Below, piece after piece: positions 28,940 through 38,438 of a stretch of DNA of 64,000 nucleotides (the first letter of the stretch is position 1; each line of letters begins with the position of its first letter). Source of the DNA: Pseudomonas khorasanensis (GTDB lineage: Bacteria > Pseudomonadota > Gammaproteobacteria > Pseudomonadales > Pseudomonadaceae); contig NZ_JABWQP020000001.1 of the NCBI RefSeq assembly GCF_014268505.2, forward strand, positions 310,001-374,000, given 5' to 3'. The notes beneath the pieces were generated by a model. The model was given only the letters and a program-made list of their open reading frames with translations. It searched no databases and was not told where the DNA came from. The position numbers and the translations under genes were made by a program.

Positions 28940-29803
28940 TTAGGGTAGTTCTATCCGCTCGAGTTCCCCCGGCACCGTCGGCCAATCCCCGGCCGCCCAC
29001 TTGCGCCGTGCCTCATCAATCGCCGCCGGATCACTGGCAACAAAATTCCAGTTGATCCGCCTCGGACCGTCCAGCGCCGCGCCGCCGAACACCACCGCGT
29101 GCACATCGCTTTCGGCAAACAGGCTCATCTCTTCGCCGGCTGGCAACACCACCAGCGCATGCGGCTCGATCGCCTCGCCATTCAACTGCGTATCGCCGCT
29201 CAACACATACACTGCCCGCTCTTCATGCTCGTTGGGTATCAGCAAAGTAGTCGCGGTCTGCATCTTCACTTCGGCATACAACGTAGGAGAAAGCACCGGC
29301 ACCGGCGATTCTAGGCAAAAGCCCGACCCGGCAATCATGCGGATCTGCACGCCAAGGTTATCGCTGACCGGCAGGGTCGTTGCCGGATGATGGCTGTAAT
29401 GGCCGGGGCCCTGTTCGTGCTCTTTGGGCGAGGCCAGCCAGACTTGCATGCCGTGCAGCGAAAAGGTCTCGGCGAGCAGCGGTTCGGGTGTGCGCTCGAC
29501 ATGGGCAATGGCGCTGCCAGCGGTCATCCAGCTGACGTCCCCCGCGCTGACCACCTGATCGGAACCCAGGCTGTCCTTGTGCTGGAGCTGGCCTTCAAAC
29601 AGGTAGGTAAGGGTCGACAGACCAATGTGCGGGTGCTGTCGGATGTCCATACCTTTGCCCGTCGGATAAACCGTTTCGAGCATGTGGTCGAAAAACACGA
29701 AAGGCCCGACGTTGCGGCATTTGGCTGACGGCAGCGGGCGCAGGATCGGCTGGCCTTCGACGTCTTCGGCGCGTGGGCGGATGATCAGGAGTGGCGTGTC
29801 CAT
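28940..29803 (-). CDS. Pirin-family protein
   Basis: A 287-residue bicupin of the pirin family. The metal-binding set of the N-terminal cupin is intact: His57 and His59 (HPHIGLSTLTY), His101 and Glu103 (AHVERT). Pirins bind iron; bacterial members act as quercetin dioxygenases or bind metabolic enzymes, so the exact role is open. Length is normal. It is a lone gene followed (upstream, same strand) by an OsmC gene 61 bases away; both may respond to oxidative stress, but that is inference. Confidence 0.93.
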   Translation of the reverse strand: MDTPLLIIRPRAEDVEGQPILRPLPSAKCRNVGPFVFFDHMLETVYPTGKGMDIRQHPHIGLSTLTYLFEGQLQHKDSLGSDQVVSAGDVSWMTAGSAIAHVERTPEPLLAETFSLHGMQVWLASPKEHEQGPGHYSHHPATTLPVSDNLGVQIRMIAGSGFCLESPVPVLSPTLYAEVKMQTATTLLIPNEHEERAVYVLSGDTQLNGEAIEPHALVVLPAGEEMSLFAESDVHAVVFGGAALDGPRRINWNFVASDPAAIDEARRKWAAGDWPTVPGELERIELP

Positions 29804-29864
29804 GGTGCATTCCAGGCTGAGCGGGTGATGCCAGAAGCATAACCCGCCGCTGCCATCAGGAGGA

Positions 29865-30281
29865 TTATTGGCTGTCGAAGCCTTGTGGCGCGTGGGTCTC
29901 GATGGTCACTTCGCTGGTGGTCATCAGCTTGTGGATCGGGCAGCGGTCGGCGACGCGCAGCAGCTCCTCGCGCTGGGCATCGGTGAGCACGCCTTTGAGC
30001 GTGAGGGTCACGTGCAGGGCATATTTGCCTTTCTGCTCTTCACTGTTGTCGCGTTTGACTTCAACGCCGACGCCGGTCAGTGGAATGTCTTTCTTCTTCG
30101 CGTACATCTTCAGGGTCAGGGCCTTGCAGGCACCTAGCGCAGCGTCGAAATAGTCGTGTGGCTCGGGTGCCGAGCCTTCGCCACCGGCCGAGGCGGGTAC
30201 GTCGGTAAACAATTCGTGGTCGTCGATCTGTACGGTATGACGATAACCTTCGGCGGAGACAGTATTGACGGTAACAGTCAT
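29865..30281 (-). CDS. OsmC-family peroxiredoxin-like protein
   Basis: A 138-residue OsmC/YhfA-type protein. The two redox cysteines are Cys52 (ALGACKALTLKMYA) and Cys114 (ADRCPIHK), in the spacing seen in OsmC/Ohr proteins, which reduce organic hydroperoxides. GAGGTTCCC precedes the ATG. Divergent from the amidohydrolase gene. Confidence 0.9.
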   Translation of the reverse strand: MTVTVNTVSAEGYRHTVQIDDHELFTDVPASAGGEGSAPEPHDYFDAALGACKALTLKMYAKKKDIPLTGVGVEVKRDNSEEQKGKYALHVTLTLKGVLTDAQREELLRVADRCPIHKLMTTSEVTIETHAPQGFDSQ

Positions 30282-30433
30282 GGGAACCTCACTGGCAGTA
30301 GGAAAAGTCGTTCAATCGAAAATGACTGTGCAGTTATAGAACATTCCCAAGGGTGTGCACTGCGTTTTCCTGTGCGATGAACCCTTGTGGACAGCGTGCG
30401 GTCTAGGCTATGCCTGTTATCCGGAGATTACTT

Positions 30434-31456
30434 GTGCCCCTGTATCGTCTGAGTCTCGCCTGCCTGCTGGCGTTTGCCGGCAGCGCCAGCGCCCGTGAAT
30501 ACACCTACAGCGATGCGCACCTGCATTACGTGGATTTCTTCCAGGAAACCGCCGGCATGGAGAAATTGCTGAAGGCCATGAAGGACAATTCCATTGAGCA
30601 CGTGATGATCTCCGGTATTCCCGTGGCGAAGAAATGGCACGAAGACGAGCCCAAGCGTCCGCGCTACTACGCGGGCGATGACGCCGACGCCTATTGGTAC
30701 AGCGCCACCGATGTGATCGTTGCCGATGCGGTGCAAAAACTCTCGCCCGAGCAGCGTCAGTACTTTCATCCGTTTCTGTCGGGCTTTAATCCCAACGACA
30801 AGAATTCAGCTGCGCACATTCAGCGCATGCTCGATTTGTATCCAGGGCTGTGGCAGGGCATTGGCGAGGTGTTTACCCGGCACGACGATTTGACGGCGCT
30901 GACCTCCGGCGATACGCCTCGGGCGAACAACGAGGCGATGACCAGGATCTATCACCTGGCCGCTGAAAACGATCTGCCGGTGATGCTGCATTCCAATATC
31001 ACTTCCAAGCGTGAGAAAAATCCGCTGTACCTGAAGGAAGTCGAGGAACCGCTGCGCAATCATCCGCACACGCGGTTCATCTGGGCGCACGCAGGCACCA
31101 GCGCCGAGATCCATCGTCATCAGACTCAGTTGCCGTTCCTGTTGCCAACCCTGACGCGCATGCTTGAAGCCTATCCCAATCTGTTCATCGACTTGTCGTG
31201 GAGCATGCTGACACCGTATTTGCTGGATGAGCATGGCAAGCCGCGCGCGGAATGGCTGGCGCTGGTAGAGAAATACCCTGACCGCTTCATGCTCGGCTCT
31301 GACGTAGTGGGACGGTTCAACAAGCTCGGTCAGGAAATGCACAGCTACAAGCCGTTTCTGGATGCGCTGCCGGAAGCCGTGGCGCGCAACGTCGCGCGGG
31401 ATAATTTCCTGGCGATATTGCCGCGTAATCCAGGAAAAGCCGCTGATCAGCGCTGA
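30434..31456 (+). CDS. Exported amidohydrolase-family (TIM-barrel) protein
   Basis: A secreted metal-dependent hydrolase of the amidohydrolase-2 type. The mature part opens with SDAHLHYVDFF (metal-binding HxH), later PVMLHSNIT, FIWAHAGTS and FMLGSDVVGRF (the conserved metal Asp). Two starts are possible: ATG 30410 or GTG 30434. I prefer GTG 30434 since GGAG lies 8 bases before it and it begins the signal peptide MPLYRLSLACLLAFAGSASA (340 residues). Substrate unknown. It ends at a bidirectional terminator. Confidence 0.85.
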   Translation: MPLYRLSLACLLAFAGSASAREYTYSDAHLHYVDFFQETAGMEKLLKAMKDNSIEHVMISGIPVAKKWHEDEPKRPRYYAGDDADAYWYSATDVIVADAVQKLSPEQRQYFHPFLSGFNPNDKNSAAHIQRMLDLYPGLWQGIGEVFTRHDDLTALTSGDTPRANNEAMTRIYHLAAENDLPVMLHSNITSKREKNPLYLKEVEEPLRNHPHTRFIWAHAGTSAEIHRHQTQLPFLLPTLTRMLEAYPNLFIDLSWSMLTPYLLDEHGKPRAEWLALVEKYPDRFMLGSDVVGRFNKLGQEMHSYKPFLDALPEAVARNVARDNFLAILPRNPGKAADQR

Positions 31457-31480
31457 GGCGCGGTGGAGCAGGCGACGAAA

Positions 31481-31506
31481 AAAAGCCCCGCATTGCGGGG
31501 CTTTTC
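31481..31506. terminator. Bidirectional terminator between amidohydrolase and DUF3108 genes
   Basis: AAAAGCCCCGC-ATT-GCGGGGCTTTT, an 11-base perfect stem with T tracts on both strands between convergent genes. Confidence 0.95.
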
Positions 31507-31518
31507 ACTTCAGTCAAA

Positions 31519-32232
31519 TTAGCTGCCTTTGACAGCCTTGCCGTTGACCTTGCCTTCCTGGAGCATGATGTTGTACTCCTTTCCGTCGGTCTCGACCTGT
31601 TGCAGGCGCACCAGCAAGTAATCCCAATCCTTGGCGAACCAGAGGACGGTGATGCGCTTGCTTTGTGTCGGGTCGCGGACGCGCTCGACCTTGATGGCGT
31701 CGATCTGACCGGCCTTGGTGTCGACCTTTTCCGAGCCCAGCACGCGGAAGTCGTAAGTGTCGACTTCGCCATCATCAACGACCTGATAGCTCATGCTTTT
31801 CTTGCCGGCGGCGACGTCATGCTGCAGCGCCAGTTGATAGGTCGACTTGTCGACCATGCCACGGTTAAGCGGGATTTTTACCGCGTCGCCACGGTCGGTG
31901 CCGGTGACCAGCTTGTTGGCCCAGTCGAAGTCCAGATCAGCTTTTTTCGCTTTGCCCAGACCACCACGTTCGAAGTGGTAGGACTGCGGCAACAAGGTGT
32001 CCTTGTCCAGGGTCAGGGTGCTTTCTTCGGTCAGGCTGGCGATCATCATCGACGCCTTGAAGCTGAGTTTCCAGACGCCGTTGGCTTCCTTGGTCAGGCT
32101 GCGTTCGGCGGTGCCGCTCATGGGCAGCTGCTTCCAGTCGGCGGTGTAGCTGGCGGAGAACGGTTGAAGGTCCGCTGCCTGCGCAAAGGGCAGGGCGAGC
32201 AGAGCGCAAGCGAAGAGCAGGGCGCGACGCAT
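31519..32232 (-). CDS. DUF3108 periplasmic protein
   Basis: A 237-residue protein with a signal peptide (MRRALLFACALLALPFAQA). The body is beta-rich, with FSASYTADWKQLPMSGTAERSL-type repeats of short strands and DYLLVRLQQ at the end, as in DUF3108 proteins. The family has no established role. It directly follows purN (8 bases) on the minus strand, and the same order purM-purN-DUF3108 is usual in pseudomonads, so it is probably co-transcribed. Confidence 0.88.
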   Translation of the reverse strand: MRRALLFACALLALPFAQAADLQPFSASYTADWKQLPMSGTAERSLTKEANGVWKLSFKASMMIASLTEESTLTLDKDTLLPQSYHFERGGLGKAKKADLDFDWANKLVTGTDRGDAVKIPLNRGMVDKSTYQLALQHDVAAGKKSMSYQVVDDGEVDTYDFRVLGSEKVDTKAGQIDAIKVERVRDPTQSKRITVLWFAKDWDYLLVRLQQVETDGKEYNIMLQEGKVNGKAVKGS

Positions 32233-32240
32233 AATATCTC

Positions 32241-32891
32241 CTAGTTTCGAATCAAGTGGCCGCTGGCGGCGAGTAGCTGGCCGTCGAGTAAAGCACCGTG
32301 TTCCCCGAGTGTCAGCCTGCCTTCGGCAAACCAGCGTACCGCCATCGGGTAGATCAAGTGTTCCTGAACGTGGACTCGCTGCGCCAGACTCTGCGGCGTG
32401 TCGTGCAACTCTACCGGTAATACTGCTTGTACGACCAGTGGTCCGCCGTCGAGTTCCTCGGTGACGAAGTGCACGGAGCAGCCGTGTTCCGTGTCGCCGG
32501 CCTCCAAGGCGCGCTGGTGAGTGTGTAACCCTTTGTATTTGGGCAACAGCGACGGATGGATGTTGAGCAGGCGGCCGTGATAGTGCCGAACGAAATCAGC
32601 GCTGAGGATGCGCATGAATCCGGCCAGTACCACAAGTTTGGGGTTGAATTCGTCGATCAGTCTGACCAAGGCTGCATCGAAGGCCTCGCGACCTTCGAAT
32701 GCCTTGTGATCCAGCGAGCGGGTGGCGATACCCGCGTCACGGGCGCGTTGCAGGCCGTAGGCGTCGGCGCGGTTGGAAATCACCGCAGCGACGCGAACCG
32801 GGCTGTCGCCGGTCCGTGTGCTGTCGATCAAAGCCTGCAAGTTACTGCCGGTGCCGGACAACAGCACCACGACATCACAGGGGTTTGGCAT
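32241..32891 (-). CDS. purN: Phosphoribosylglycinamide formyltransferase
   Basis: A 216-residue GAR transformylase that uses 10-formyl-tetrahydrofolate in purine synthesis. The glycinamide ribonucleotide site LLSGTGSNLQAL is N-terminal; the catalytic set is Asn110 and His112 (NIHPSLLP) and Asp148 (ELDGGP). The ATG at 32891 shares one base with the purM stop; the longer reading from 32966 overlaps purM and is not credible. Confidence 0.97.
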   Translation of the reverse strand: MPNPCDVVVLLSGTGSNLQALIDSTRTGDSPVRVAAVISNRADAYGLQRARDAGIATRSLDHKAFEGREAFDAALVRLIDEFNPKLVVLAGFMRILSADFVRHYHGRLLNIHPSLLPKYKGLHTHQRALEAGDTEHGCSVHFVTEELDGGPLVVQAVLPVELHDTPQSLAQRVHVQEHLIYPMAVRWFAEGRLTLGEHGALLDGQLLAASGHLIRN

Positions 32892-33949
32892 CAGTGAGCC
32901 TTGAGGTTCTTCAGTTCGACCTGCGCAGCGCCTTCGGCGGCAACGGCGATCTGACCGATGACCCACGGTTGCTCACCGGCTTCACGCAGGGTGTTCAGCG
33001 CAGTTTCCACGTGCTCCTGAGCCACGCAGATGACCATGCCCACGCCGCAGTTCAGCACGCGGTGCATCTCGTTTTCATCAACGTTGCCTTTCTCTTGCAG
33101 CCAGTCGAAAACGGCCGGGCGAGTCCAGCTGGCCACGTCAACCACTGCCTGAGCGCCTTTTGGCAGCACGCGTGGAATATTGTCGAGCAGGCCGCCACCG
33201 GTGATGTGGGCCATGGCTTTGACCGCGCCGGTGTCTTTGATCAGCTTGAGCAGCGGCTTGACGTAGATGCGGGTCGGCGCCATCAAAAGGTCGGTCAACG
33301 GCTTGCCGTCGAGTTGGGTGTTTTCGATGTCGGCGCCGGAGACTTCGATGATCTTGCGGATCAGCGAGTAGCCGTTGGAGTGCGGGCCGGACGATGGCAG
33401 AGCGATCAGTGCATCACCGGTGGCGACTTTCGAGCCGTCGATGATTTCCGATTTTTCCACGACGCCGACGCAGAAGCCGGCCAGGTCGTAGTCTTCGCCT
33501 TCGTACATGCCTGGCATTTCAGCGGTTTCGCCGCCGACCAGCGAGCAACCCGACAACTCGCAGCCAGCGCCGATGCCGGTCACGACCTGGGTCGCGGTTT
33601 CGACGTTGAGCTTGCCGGTAGCGTAGTAATCGAGGAAGAACAGCGGCTCGGCGCCGCACACCACCAGGTCGTTGACGCACATGGCGACCAGGTCGATGCC
33701 GATGCTGTCGTGCTTGTTCAGGTTCAGCGCCAGACGCAGCTTGGTGCCGACGCCGTCGGTGCCGGACACCAGCACAGGCTGCTTGTAGCCGGCCGGGATT
33801 TCGCAGAGGGCGCCGAAACCGCCCAGGCCGCCCATGACTTCCGGGCGCGCAGTGCGCTTGGCGACGCTCTTGATGCGTTCGACCAATGCTTCACCGGCGT
33901 CGATGTCTACACCGGCGTCCTTGTAGCTCAGGGAGGGTTGCTTGCTCAT
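32891..33949 (-). CDS. purM: Phosphoribosylformylglycinamidine cyclo-ligase
   Basis: A 352-residue AIR synthetase, closing the imidazole ring in purine synthesis. Typical segments: [45 protein letters not shown] and [14 protein letters not shown]. Length matches E. coli PurM (345). It forms an operon with purN by overlapping start and stop. Confidence 0.98.
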   Translation of the reverse strand: MSKQPSLSYKDAGVDIDAGEALVERIKSVAKRTARPEVMGGLGGFGALCEIPAGYKQPVLVSGTDGVGTKLRLALNLNKHDSIGIDLVAMCVNDLVVCGAEPLFFLDYYATGKLNVETATQVVTGIGAGCELSGCSLVGGETAEMPGMYEGEDYDLAGFCVGVVEKSEIIDGSKVATGDALIALPSSGPHSNGYSLIRKIIEVSGADIENTQLDGKPLTDLLMAPTRIYVKPLLKLIKDTGAVKAMAHITGGGLLDNIPRVLPKGAQAVVDVASWTRPAVFDWLQEKGNVDENEMHRVLNCGVGMVICVAQEHVETALNTLREAGEQPWVIGQIAVAAEGAAQVELKNLKAH

Positions 33950-34322
33950 GATCCAGGCCTTTAGGGGAGGGGATTCAGGGGGTAACGACCGAGTTCAGCG
34001 GGAACGTCGAAATCGATGGGCGATGGCCTCACGCACGTTTCGAGGTGCCCGGTTGTTGCCGGTCTGCGAAGGCGCGCGATTTTATCAGGCTTGAAGGGCA
34101 GCGGCCATCCTCGCACCGACGGGCAGGGGCATATCGGCGCAAATTTTTTGCAATCGCGGCATGTGACTGCCTGTATAAGGTGTGGCCATTAACCGTCTAT
34201 CGTTACCACTGTGCAAAAACTTACCGCCGCCGTGTGAATGTTTTGCAACGGGTGAGGGTCACAGCCTTGCTCAAACGGTTCACGCGGCGTGTTCCAGCCG
34301 CACCTGTCGACGGGAATTTTCC
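33950..34322. other. Divergent intergenic region purM / DUF2066
   Basis: About 373 bases without a gene. A possible minus-strand -10 element (TAAAAT near 34081-34086) suits purM, but its -35 is weak. I see no riboswitch or repeat here. Confidence 0.5.
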
Positions 34323-35381
34323 ATGCGTTTTTGTAAATCATTGTTTGTAGGCTGCCTGGCACTGGTCAGTCTGGCGAGCCATGCCGAAAACCTGAAAGGT
34401 CTGTACCAGGTCCGTCAGCCGGTCAACGGACAGGCACCTGAAGAGCGCGACCGCGCCACGCAGGGGGCGCTCGATACGCTGGTGCTGCGTCTGACCGGTG
34501 ACCCGAAAGCCGTGCAGAACCCCGGGCTGGCGCCAATCCGCAAGGACCCGCAGCAGATCATCAGCCAATTCGGTTTTGATGGCGGGCCACCGGAAGTACT
34601 TAAAGTCGATTTCGACCCGGCGACCACCGAGCAGGCCTTGCGCCGGGCCGGATTGCCAGTGTGGGGCGCCAGTCGGCCGTCGGTCCTGAGCTGGTGGCTG
34701 AACGACTCAACCGAAGGTTCGAGTCTGGTCGGTGATGGTCAGGCGGCGGCCTCGCCGTTGCGCACCGCCGCTCAACATCGCGGCTTGCCAGTGCGCTTGC
34801 CACTGGCCGATCTGAGTGAGCAACTGGTGGCGACGGCTCCGGTGCTGGAAAGCGCCGACCCCGCACCTCTGCGCAGTGCTTCCGAACGCTACAACGCCGA
34901 CGCCTTGCTGGCGGTGCATGCCCGTGAAGAAGGTGGGCAATGGCAGGCGAAATGGCGGTTGTGGCTCGGTGATCAAAAAGAGGCCGGTAGCGTGCAGGGC
35001 GCCGATCAGGCAGCAGTGGCCGATGCGGTCATGCTGGCGGTGGCCGAGCGCCTGGCGCCGCGATTTGTCGCCAAGCCTGGTGCGTCGGGTCAGCAGACTC
35101 TGGAAGTGCAAGGCATGAATCTGGAACATTACGCGGCGTTGTTGCGGTTACTCGAGCCGTTTGGCGTGCGTCTGCAAAGCGTGCAGGGAGATCGCATCGT
35201 CTACCGGGTCAACGGCAGTGCGGATCAATTGCGCGCGCAATTGTCGCTGGCGAAGTTGCAGGAGCTGCCGGCTGACGCGCCGGCCCCGGTGGCGCCAGCA
35301 CAGCCTGCCGTTGCGGGCGCCCCGGCGGTGGCGGCGCCAACCCCGACACCGGTGGCGCCGTCCTTGCGGTTTCGCTGGTAA
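34323..35381 (+). CDS. DUF2066 exported protein
   Basis: A 352-residue protein with a signal peptide (MRFCKSLFVGCLALVSLASHA). The body fits DUF2066 (DRATQGALDTLVLRLTGDP, RAGLPVWGASRPSVLSWW, RYNADALLAVHA). The C-terminal ~45 residues are a Pro/Ala-rich tail. The ATG at 34323 opens the signal peptide; the frame continues upstream without one. Function unknown. It lies between purM and a PerM-type protein, an order conserved in pseudomonads. Confidence 0.88.
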   Translation: MRFCKSLFVGCLALVSLASHAENLKGLYQVRQPVNGQAPEERDRATQGALDTLVLRLTGDPKAVQNPGLAPIRKDPQQIISQFGFDGGPPEVLKVDFDPATTEQALRRAGLPVWGASRPSVLSWWLNDSTEGSSLVGDGQAAASPLRTAAQHRGLPVRLPLADLSEQLVATAPVLESADPAPLRSASERYNADALLAVHAREEGGQWQAKWRLWLGDQKEAGSVQGADQAAVADAVMLAVAERLAPRFVAKPGASGQQTLEVQGMNLEHYAALLRLLEPFGVRLQSVQGDRIVYRVNGSADQLRAQLSLAKLQELPADAPAPVAPAQPAVAGAPAVAAPTPTPVAPSLRFRW

Positions 35382-35415
35382 GTCTTTCCTTATATAGAAG
35401 CATCAGGAGTGGTAA

Positions 35416-36489
35416 ATGGCCGATACACGGCGTTGGTTCTGGCTCGGTGGGGTAGTCCTGCTTTGCGCGTTTGTATGGTTGCTGCACCCGATCCTCACAC
35501 CGTTTCTGGTCGCGCTGTTGCTGGCTTATCTGTTCGATCCGCTGGTGGATCGCCTGGAGCGGCTCGGCCTGTCGCGGACCTGGGGCGTGATCGCCGTGTT
35601 TGCCTTGTTCACCTTGATCGTCACCGCATTGATGCTGGTGTTGGTGCCGATGCTCGCCAAGCAGTTGCTGCGCCTTTATGAGCTGGCACCGCAGATGCTC
35701 GACTGGTTGCAGCACACCGCTGTGCCATGGGCGCAGGCGAAGCTGGGGTTGTCGGACGGTTTCTGGAAGTTCGACAAGGTCAAGGCCGCGATCAGCGAGC
35801 ACATGGGGCAGACCACGGACATTGTCGGGGTGGTGCTGAGTCAGGCGACCGCGTCCAGCCTGGCGCTGATCGGCTGGCTGGCGAATCTGGTGCTGATCCC
35901 GGTCGTCAGTTTCTATCTCCTGCGCGACTGGGACGTGATGATGGGCAAGATCCGCAGCCTGCTGCCGCGTGATCGTGAAGAGCGCGTGGTCTCGCTTGCC
36001 GGGGAGTGCCACGAAGTGCTTGGCGCGTTCGTACGCGGGCAGTTGCTGGTGATGGTTGCGCTGGGGGTGATTTACGCCGCCGGCCTGATGATTGTCGGCC
36101 TGGAACTGGGGCTGTTGATTGGCCTTATTGCCGGTCTGGCGGCGATCGTGCCCTACATGGGTTTCGTGATCGGTATTGGCGCGGCGTTGATTGCCGGACT
36201 GTTCCAGTTTGGTGGCGATCTGTATCCGATGGTCGGGATTGTCGCGGTGTTCATGGTCGGTCAGGCGCTGGAAGGCATGGTGCTGACGCCGTTGCTGGTC
36301 GGTGATCGCATCGGTCTGCACCCGGTGGCTGTGATTTTCGCGATCCTGGCCGGCGGCGAGTTGTTTGGCTTTACGGGGGTGCTGCTGGCGCTGCCAGTGG
36401 CTGCGGTGATCATGGTGCTGGTGCGGCATGTCCACGATCTCTACAAGGATTCCGGCATCTATAGCGGAGTCGACGAACCCGAGCTGTAA
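35416..36489 (+). CDS. PerM/AI-2E-family membrane protein
   Basis: A 357-residue AI-2 exporter-family (UPF0118, PerM) protein with about 8 membrane helices. Family marks: HPILTPFLVALLLAYLFDPLV near the N-terminus, LIPVVSFYLLRDWD in the middle, and GYIVPYMGF-like AIVPYMGFVIGIGAAL. Transport of AI-2 has been claimed for some relatives and sodium/proton exchange for others, so substrate is undecided. CAGGAG precedes the ATG. Followed by a strong GC hairpin. Confidence 0.88.
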   Translation: MADTRRWFWLGGVVLLCAFVWLLHPILTPFLVALLLAYLFDPLVDRLERLGLSRTWGVIAVFALFTLIVTALMLVLVPMLAKQLLRLYELAPQMLDWLQHTAVPWAQAKLGLSDGFWKFDKVKAAISEHMGQTTDIVGVVLSQATASSLALIGWLANLVLIPVVSFYLLRDWDVMMGKIRSLLPRDREERVVSLAGECHEVLGAFVRGQLLVMVALGVIYAAGLMIVGLELGLLIGLIAGLAAIVPYMGFVIGIGAALIAGLFQFGGDLYPMVGIVAVFMVGQALEGMVLTPLLVGDRIGLHPVAVIFAILAGGELFGFTGVLLALPVAAVIMVLVRHVHDLYKDSGIYSGVDEPEL

Positions 36490-36495
36490 CGCAGC

Positions 36496-36524
36496 GGCCA
36501 GCCCGGCGGTTGGCCGGGCTGGTC
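36496..36524 (+). terminator. GC-rich hairpin after the PerM gene
   Basis: Twelve-base stem GGCCAGCCCGGC / GCCGGGCTGGTC with loop GGTTG, seven bases after the stop. It lacks a T tract, so it may stabilise the 3' end rather than end transcription by itself. Confidence 0.6.
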
Positions 36525-36695
36525 GGGGCCGTGCAGCTGCGGGCGCCAGAGAATCTGTCACTAAACCAGTACCTTGTCGCAAACCTTTGATTTTGCTTGG
36601 AGTCTGCCGCATTGTGCGCTCAGCCTCACGGGTATAAACTTCGCAAACTTTACACAGAGGCCACTAACGGTTCCTTTGAGAACTGTTCAGTCAGC

Positions 36696-37400
36696 ATGAA
36701 ACCGATTCAGCTGCCCCTAGGTGTGCGTCTGCGTGACGACGCCACCTTCGTCAATTACTACCCAGGCGCCAATGCCGCTGCACTCGGCTATGTCGAGCGT
36801 CTCTGCGAAGCCGACGCCGGGTGGACGGAAAGCCTGATCTATCTCTGGGGCAAGCACGGCGTGGGGCGTACGCATCTGTTGCAGGCGGCTTGCCTGCGTT
36901 TCGAGCAGATGGGCGAACCGGCGGTTTATCTACCGCTGGCCGAGTTGATGGACCGTGGCATCGAGATCCTCGACAACCTTGAACAGTACGAGCTGGTGTG
37001 CCTGGACGACTTGCAGGTCATCGCCGGCAAGGCTGACTGGGAAGAGGCAATGTTTCATCTGTTCAACCGCCTGCGTGACAGCGGTCGGCGCCTGCTGATC
37101 GCCGCGTCCACATCTCCACGAGAACTGCCGGTCAAACTGGCTGACCTGAAATCGCGCCTGACCCTGGCGCTGATTTTCCAGATGCGACCGCTTTCTGACG
37201 AAGACAAATTGCGCGCGCTGCAATTGCGCGCTTCGCGTCGGGGTCTGCACCTGACCGATGAAGTCGGGCATTTCATCCTCACTCGCGGCACCCGCAGCAT
37301 GAGCGCGCTGTTTGATCTGCTTGAGCAGCTCGATCAGGCCTCTCTGCAGGCCCAACGCAAGCTGACCATTCCCTTCCTGAAAGAGACGCTGGGCTGGTAG
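36696..37400 (+). CDS. hda: Hda, DnaA inactivator
   Basis: A 234-residue AAA+ protein that, with the sliding clamp, stimulates ATP hydrolysis by DnaA to limit initiation. The N-terminal QLPLGV (residues 5-10) is the clamp-binding peptide. The Walker A region GKHGVGRTH has Arg in place of Lys, as is normal for Hda, and VCLDDLQ is the Walker B. The ATG at 36696 gives the expected N-terminus MKPIQLPLGVRLRDD. A DnaA-box cluster lies elsewhere in the window (56470-56504). Confidence 0.96.
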   Translation: MKPIQLPLGVRLRDDATFVNYYPGANAAALGYVERLCEADAGWTESLIYLWGKHGVGRTHLLQAACLRFEQMGEPAVYLPLAELMDRGIEILDNLEQYELVCLDDLQVIAGKADWEEAMFHLFNRLRDSGRRLLIAASTSPRELPVKLADLKSRLTLALIFQMRPLSDEDKLRALQLRASRRGLHLTDEVGHFILTRGTRSMSALFDLLEQLDQASLQAQRKLTIPFLKETLGW

Positions 37401-37537
37401 CAGCAGGGCTTTCGGCAGCTTTCAGGCGTCAGAAAATCCGCTTTCCGGCACATCTGCAGGGATTTTCAATGGCGAAACGGGATTACGCGCTTAGATGTAA
37501 ACACGAAACCGGGAAGTCACATAAAGTTCGATTGAAT

Positions 37538-37566
37538 TTGCAAATGAGGACGATAGCGGGCATAGT
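37538..37566 (+). promoter_or_regulatory. Sigma-70 promoter of first NlpC/P60 gene
   Basis: TTGCAA (37538-37543), 17-base spacer, CATAGT (37561-37566). Start near 37574, 30 bases before the ATG at 37604, which also argues against the longer upstream reading. Confidence 0.65.
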
Positions 37567-37603
37567 CTCGGCTTCTTTACAACTACCAGCCACGGTCGTG
37601 CCC

Positions 37604-38221
37604 ATGCTAAAGCGCTTCGCACCCCTCGTGCCTCTCGCACTCGTTACCCTGTTATTCGGTTGTGCTGCTCATTCTCCAGTTCAAGAGCCGCCGCAACAGG
37701 TCAAGAATTCCGCTACTGCCCAGTCTTCCGTTATCTACCAGGAAGAGCTGGACACCGAAAAAGAACTCAACCAGTTCAACGGCAGCAAGCCTTATCAGCT
37801 TCCTGTGCTGGCTGACAGCATCCTCGAACGCGGCATGTCCCTGATCGGTACCCGTTACCGTTTCGGCGGCACCTCGGAAGCCGGCTTCGATTGCAGTGGT
37901 TTCATCGGTTACCTGTTCCGCGAAGAGGCTGGCATGAACCTGCCACGCTCCACTCGCGAAATGATCAACGTCGATGCGCCGCTGGTTTCGCGCAGCAACC
38001 TTGAGCCGGGCGATCTGCTGTTCTTCGCCACCAATGGTCGTCGCGGTCGTGTGAGTCATGCCGGGATCTACCTGGGCGACAATCAGTTCATTCACTCCAG
38101 CAGTCGTCGTAGCGGCGGTGTCCGCATCGACAACCTGGGTGACAGCTACTGGAGCAAGACCTTCATCGAAGCCAAGCGTGCACTCGCCATGGCGCCGACC
38201 GTGGTCACGGCTCGCAAGTAA
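37604..38221 (+). CDS. NlpC/P60 lipoprotein endopeptidase (first of pair)
   Basis: A 205-residue peptidoglycan hydrolase. Lipoprotein signal MLKRFAPLVPLALVTLLFGC with Cys20 in the lipobox; then a linker and an NlpC/P60 domain with catalytic Cys97 (FDCSGF), His152 (VSHAGIY) and His164 (FIHSSS). Enzymes of this type (Spr/MepS-like) cut peptide cross-links or stem peptides in the periplasm. It has its own promoter and a strong terminator, followed by a paralogue. Confidence 0.92.
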   Translation: MLKRFAPLVPLALVTLLFGCAAHSPVQEPPQQVKNSATAQSSVIYQEELDTEKELNQFNGSKPYQLPVLADSILERGMSLIGTRYRFGGTSEAGFDCSGFIGYLFREEAGMNLPRSTREMINVDAPLVSRSNLEPGDLLFFATNGRRGRVSHAGIYLGDNQFIHSSSRRSGGVRIDNLGDSYWSKTFIEAKRALAMAPTVVTARK

Positions 38222-38307
38222 TCTCCCGATGTCGCTGCGTTCGCGGCGACAAAGCGGTGCGGCAACGGAGTAGACGCAAACTTTACAAGGTGAAGTTAAA
38301 GTCTTAC

Positions 38308-38335
38308 TTGAAGTTTGCCGCGTAGCCGCTAGAAT
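38308..38335 (+). promoter_or_regulatory. Candidate sigma-70 promoter upstream of the second NlpC/P60 gene
   Basis: TTGAAG (38308-38313), 16-base spacer, TAGAAT (38330-38335). The terminator hairpin at 38356 lies downstream of it, inside the predicted leader. Confidence 0.5.
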
Positions 38336-38355
38336 TCTGAATCTATATTGATGGC

Positions 38356-38390
38356 AAACCGCCTGCGTGATGACGCAGGCGGTTTTGTTT
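38356..38390 (+). terminator. Intrinsic terminator after first NlpC/P60 gene
   Basis: Thirteen-base arms AAACCGCCTGCGT (38356-38368) and ACGCAGGCGGTTT (38373-38385), loop GATG, then TGTTT. It is 134 bases after the stop. Confidence 0.85.
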
Positions 38391-38438
38391 CTGTCCAATC
38401 GGCAGAAAAAGCCGCAGCCAGATCAGGATGTTCTGCTT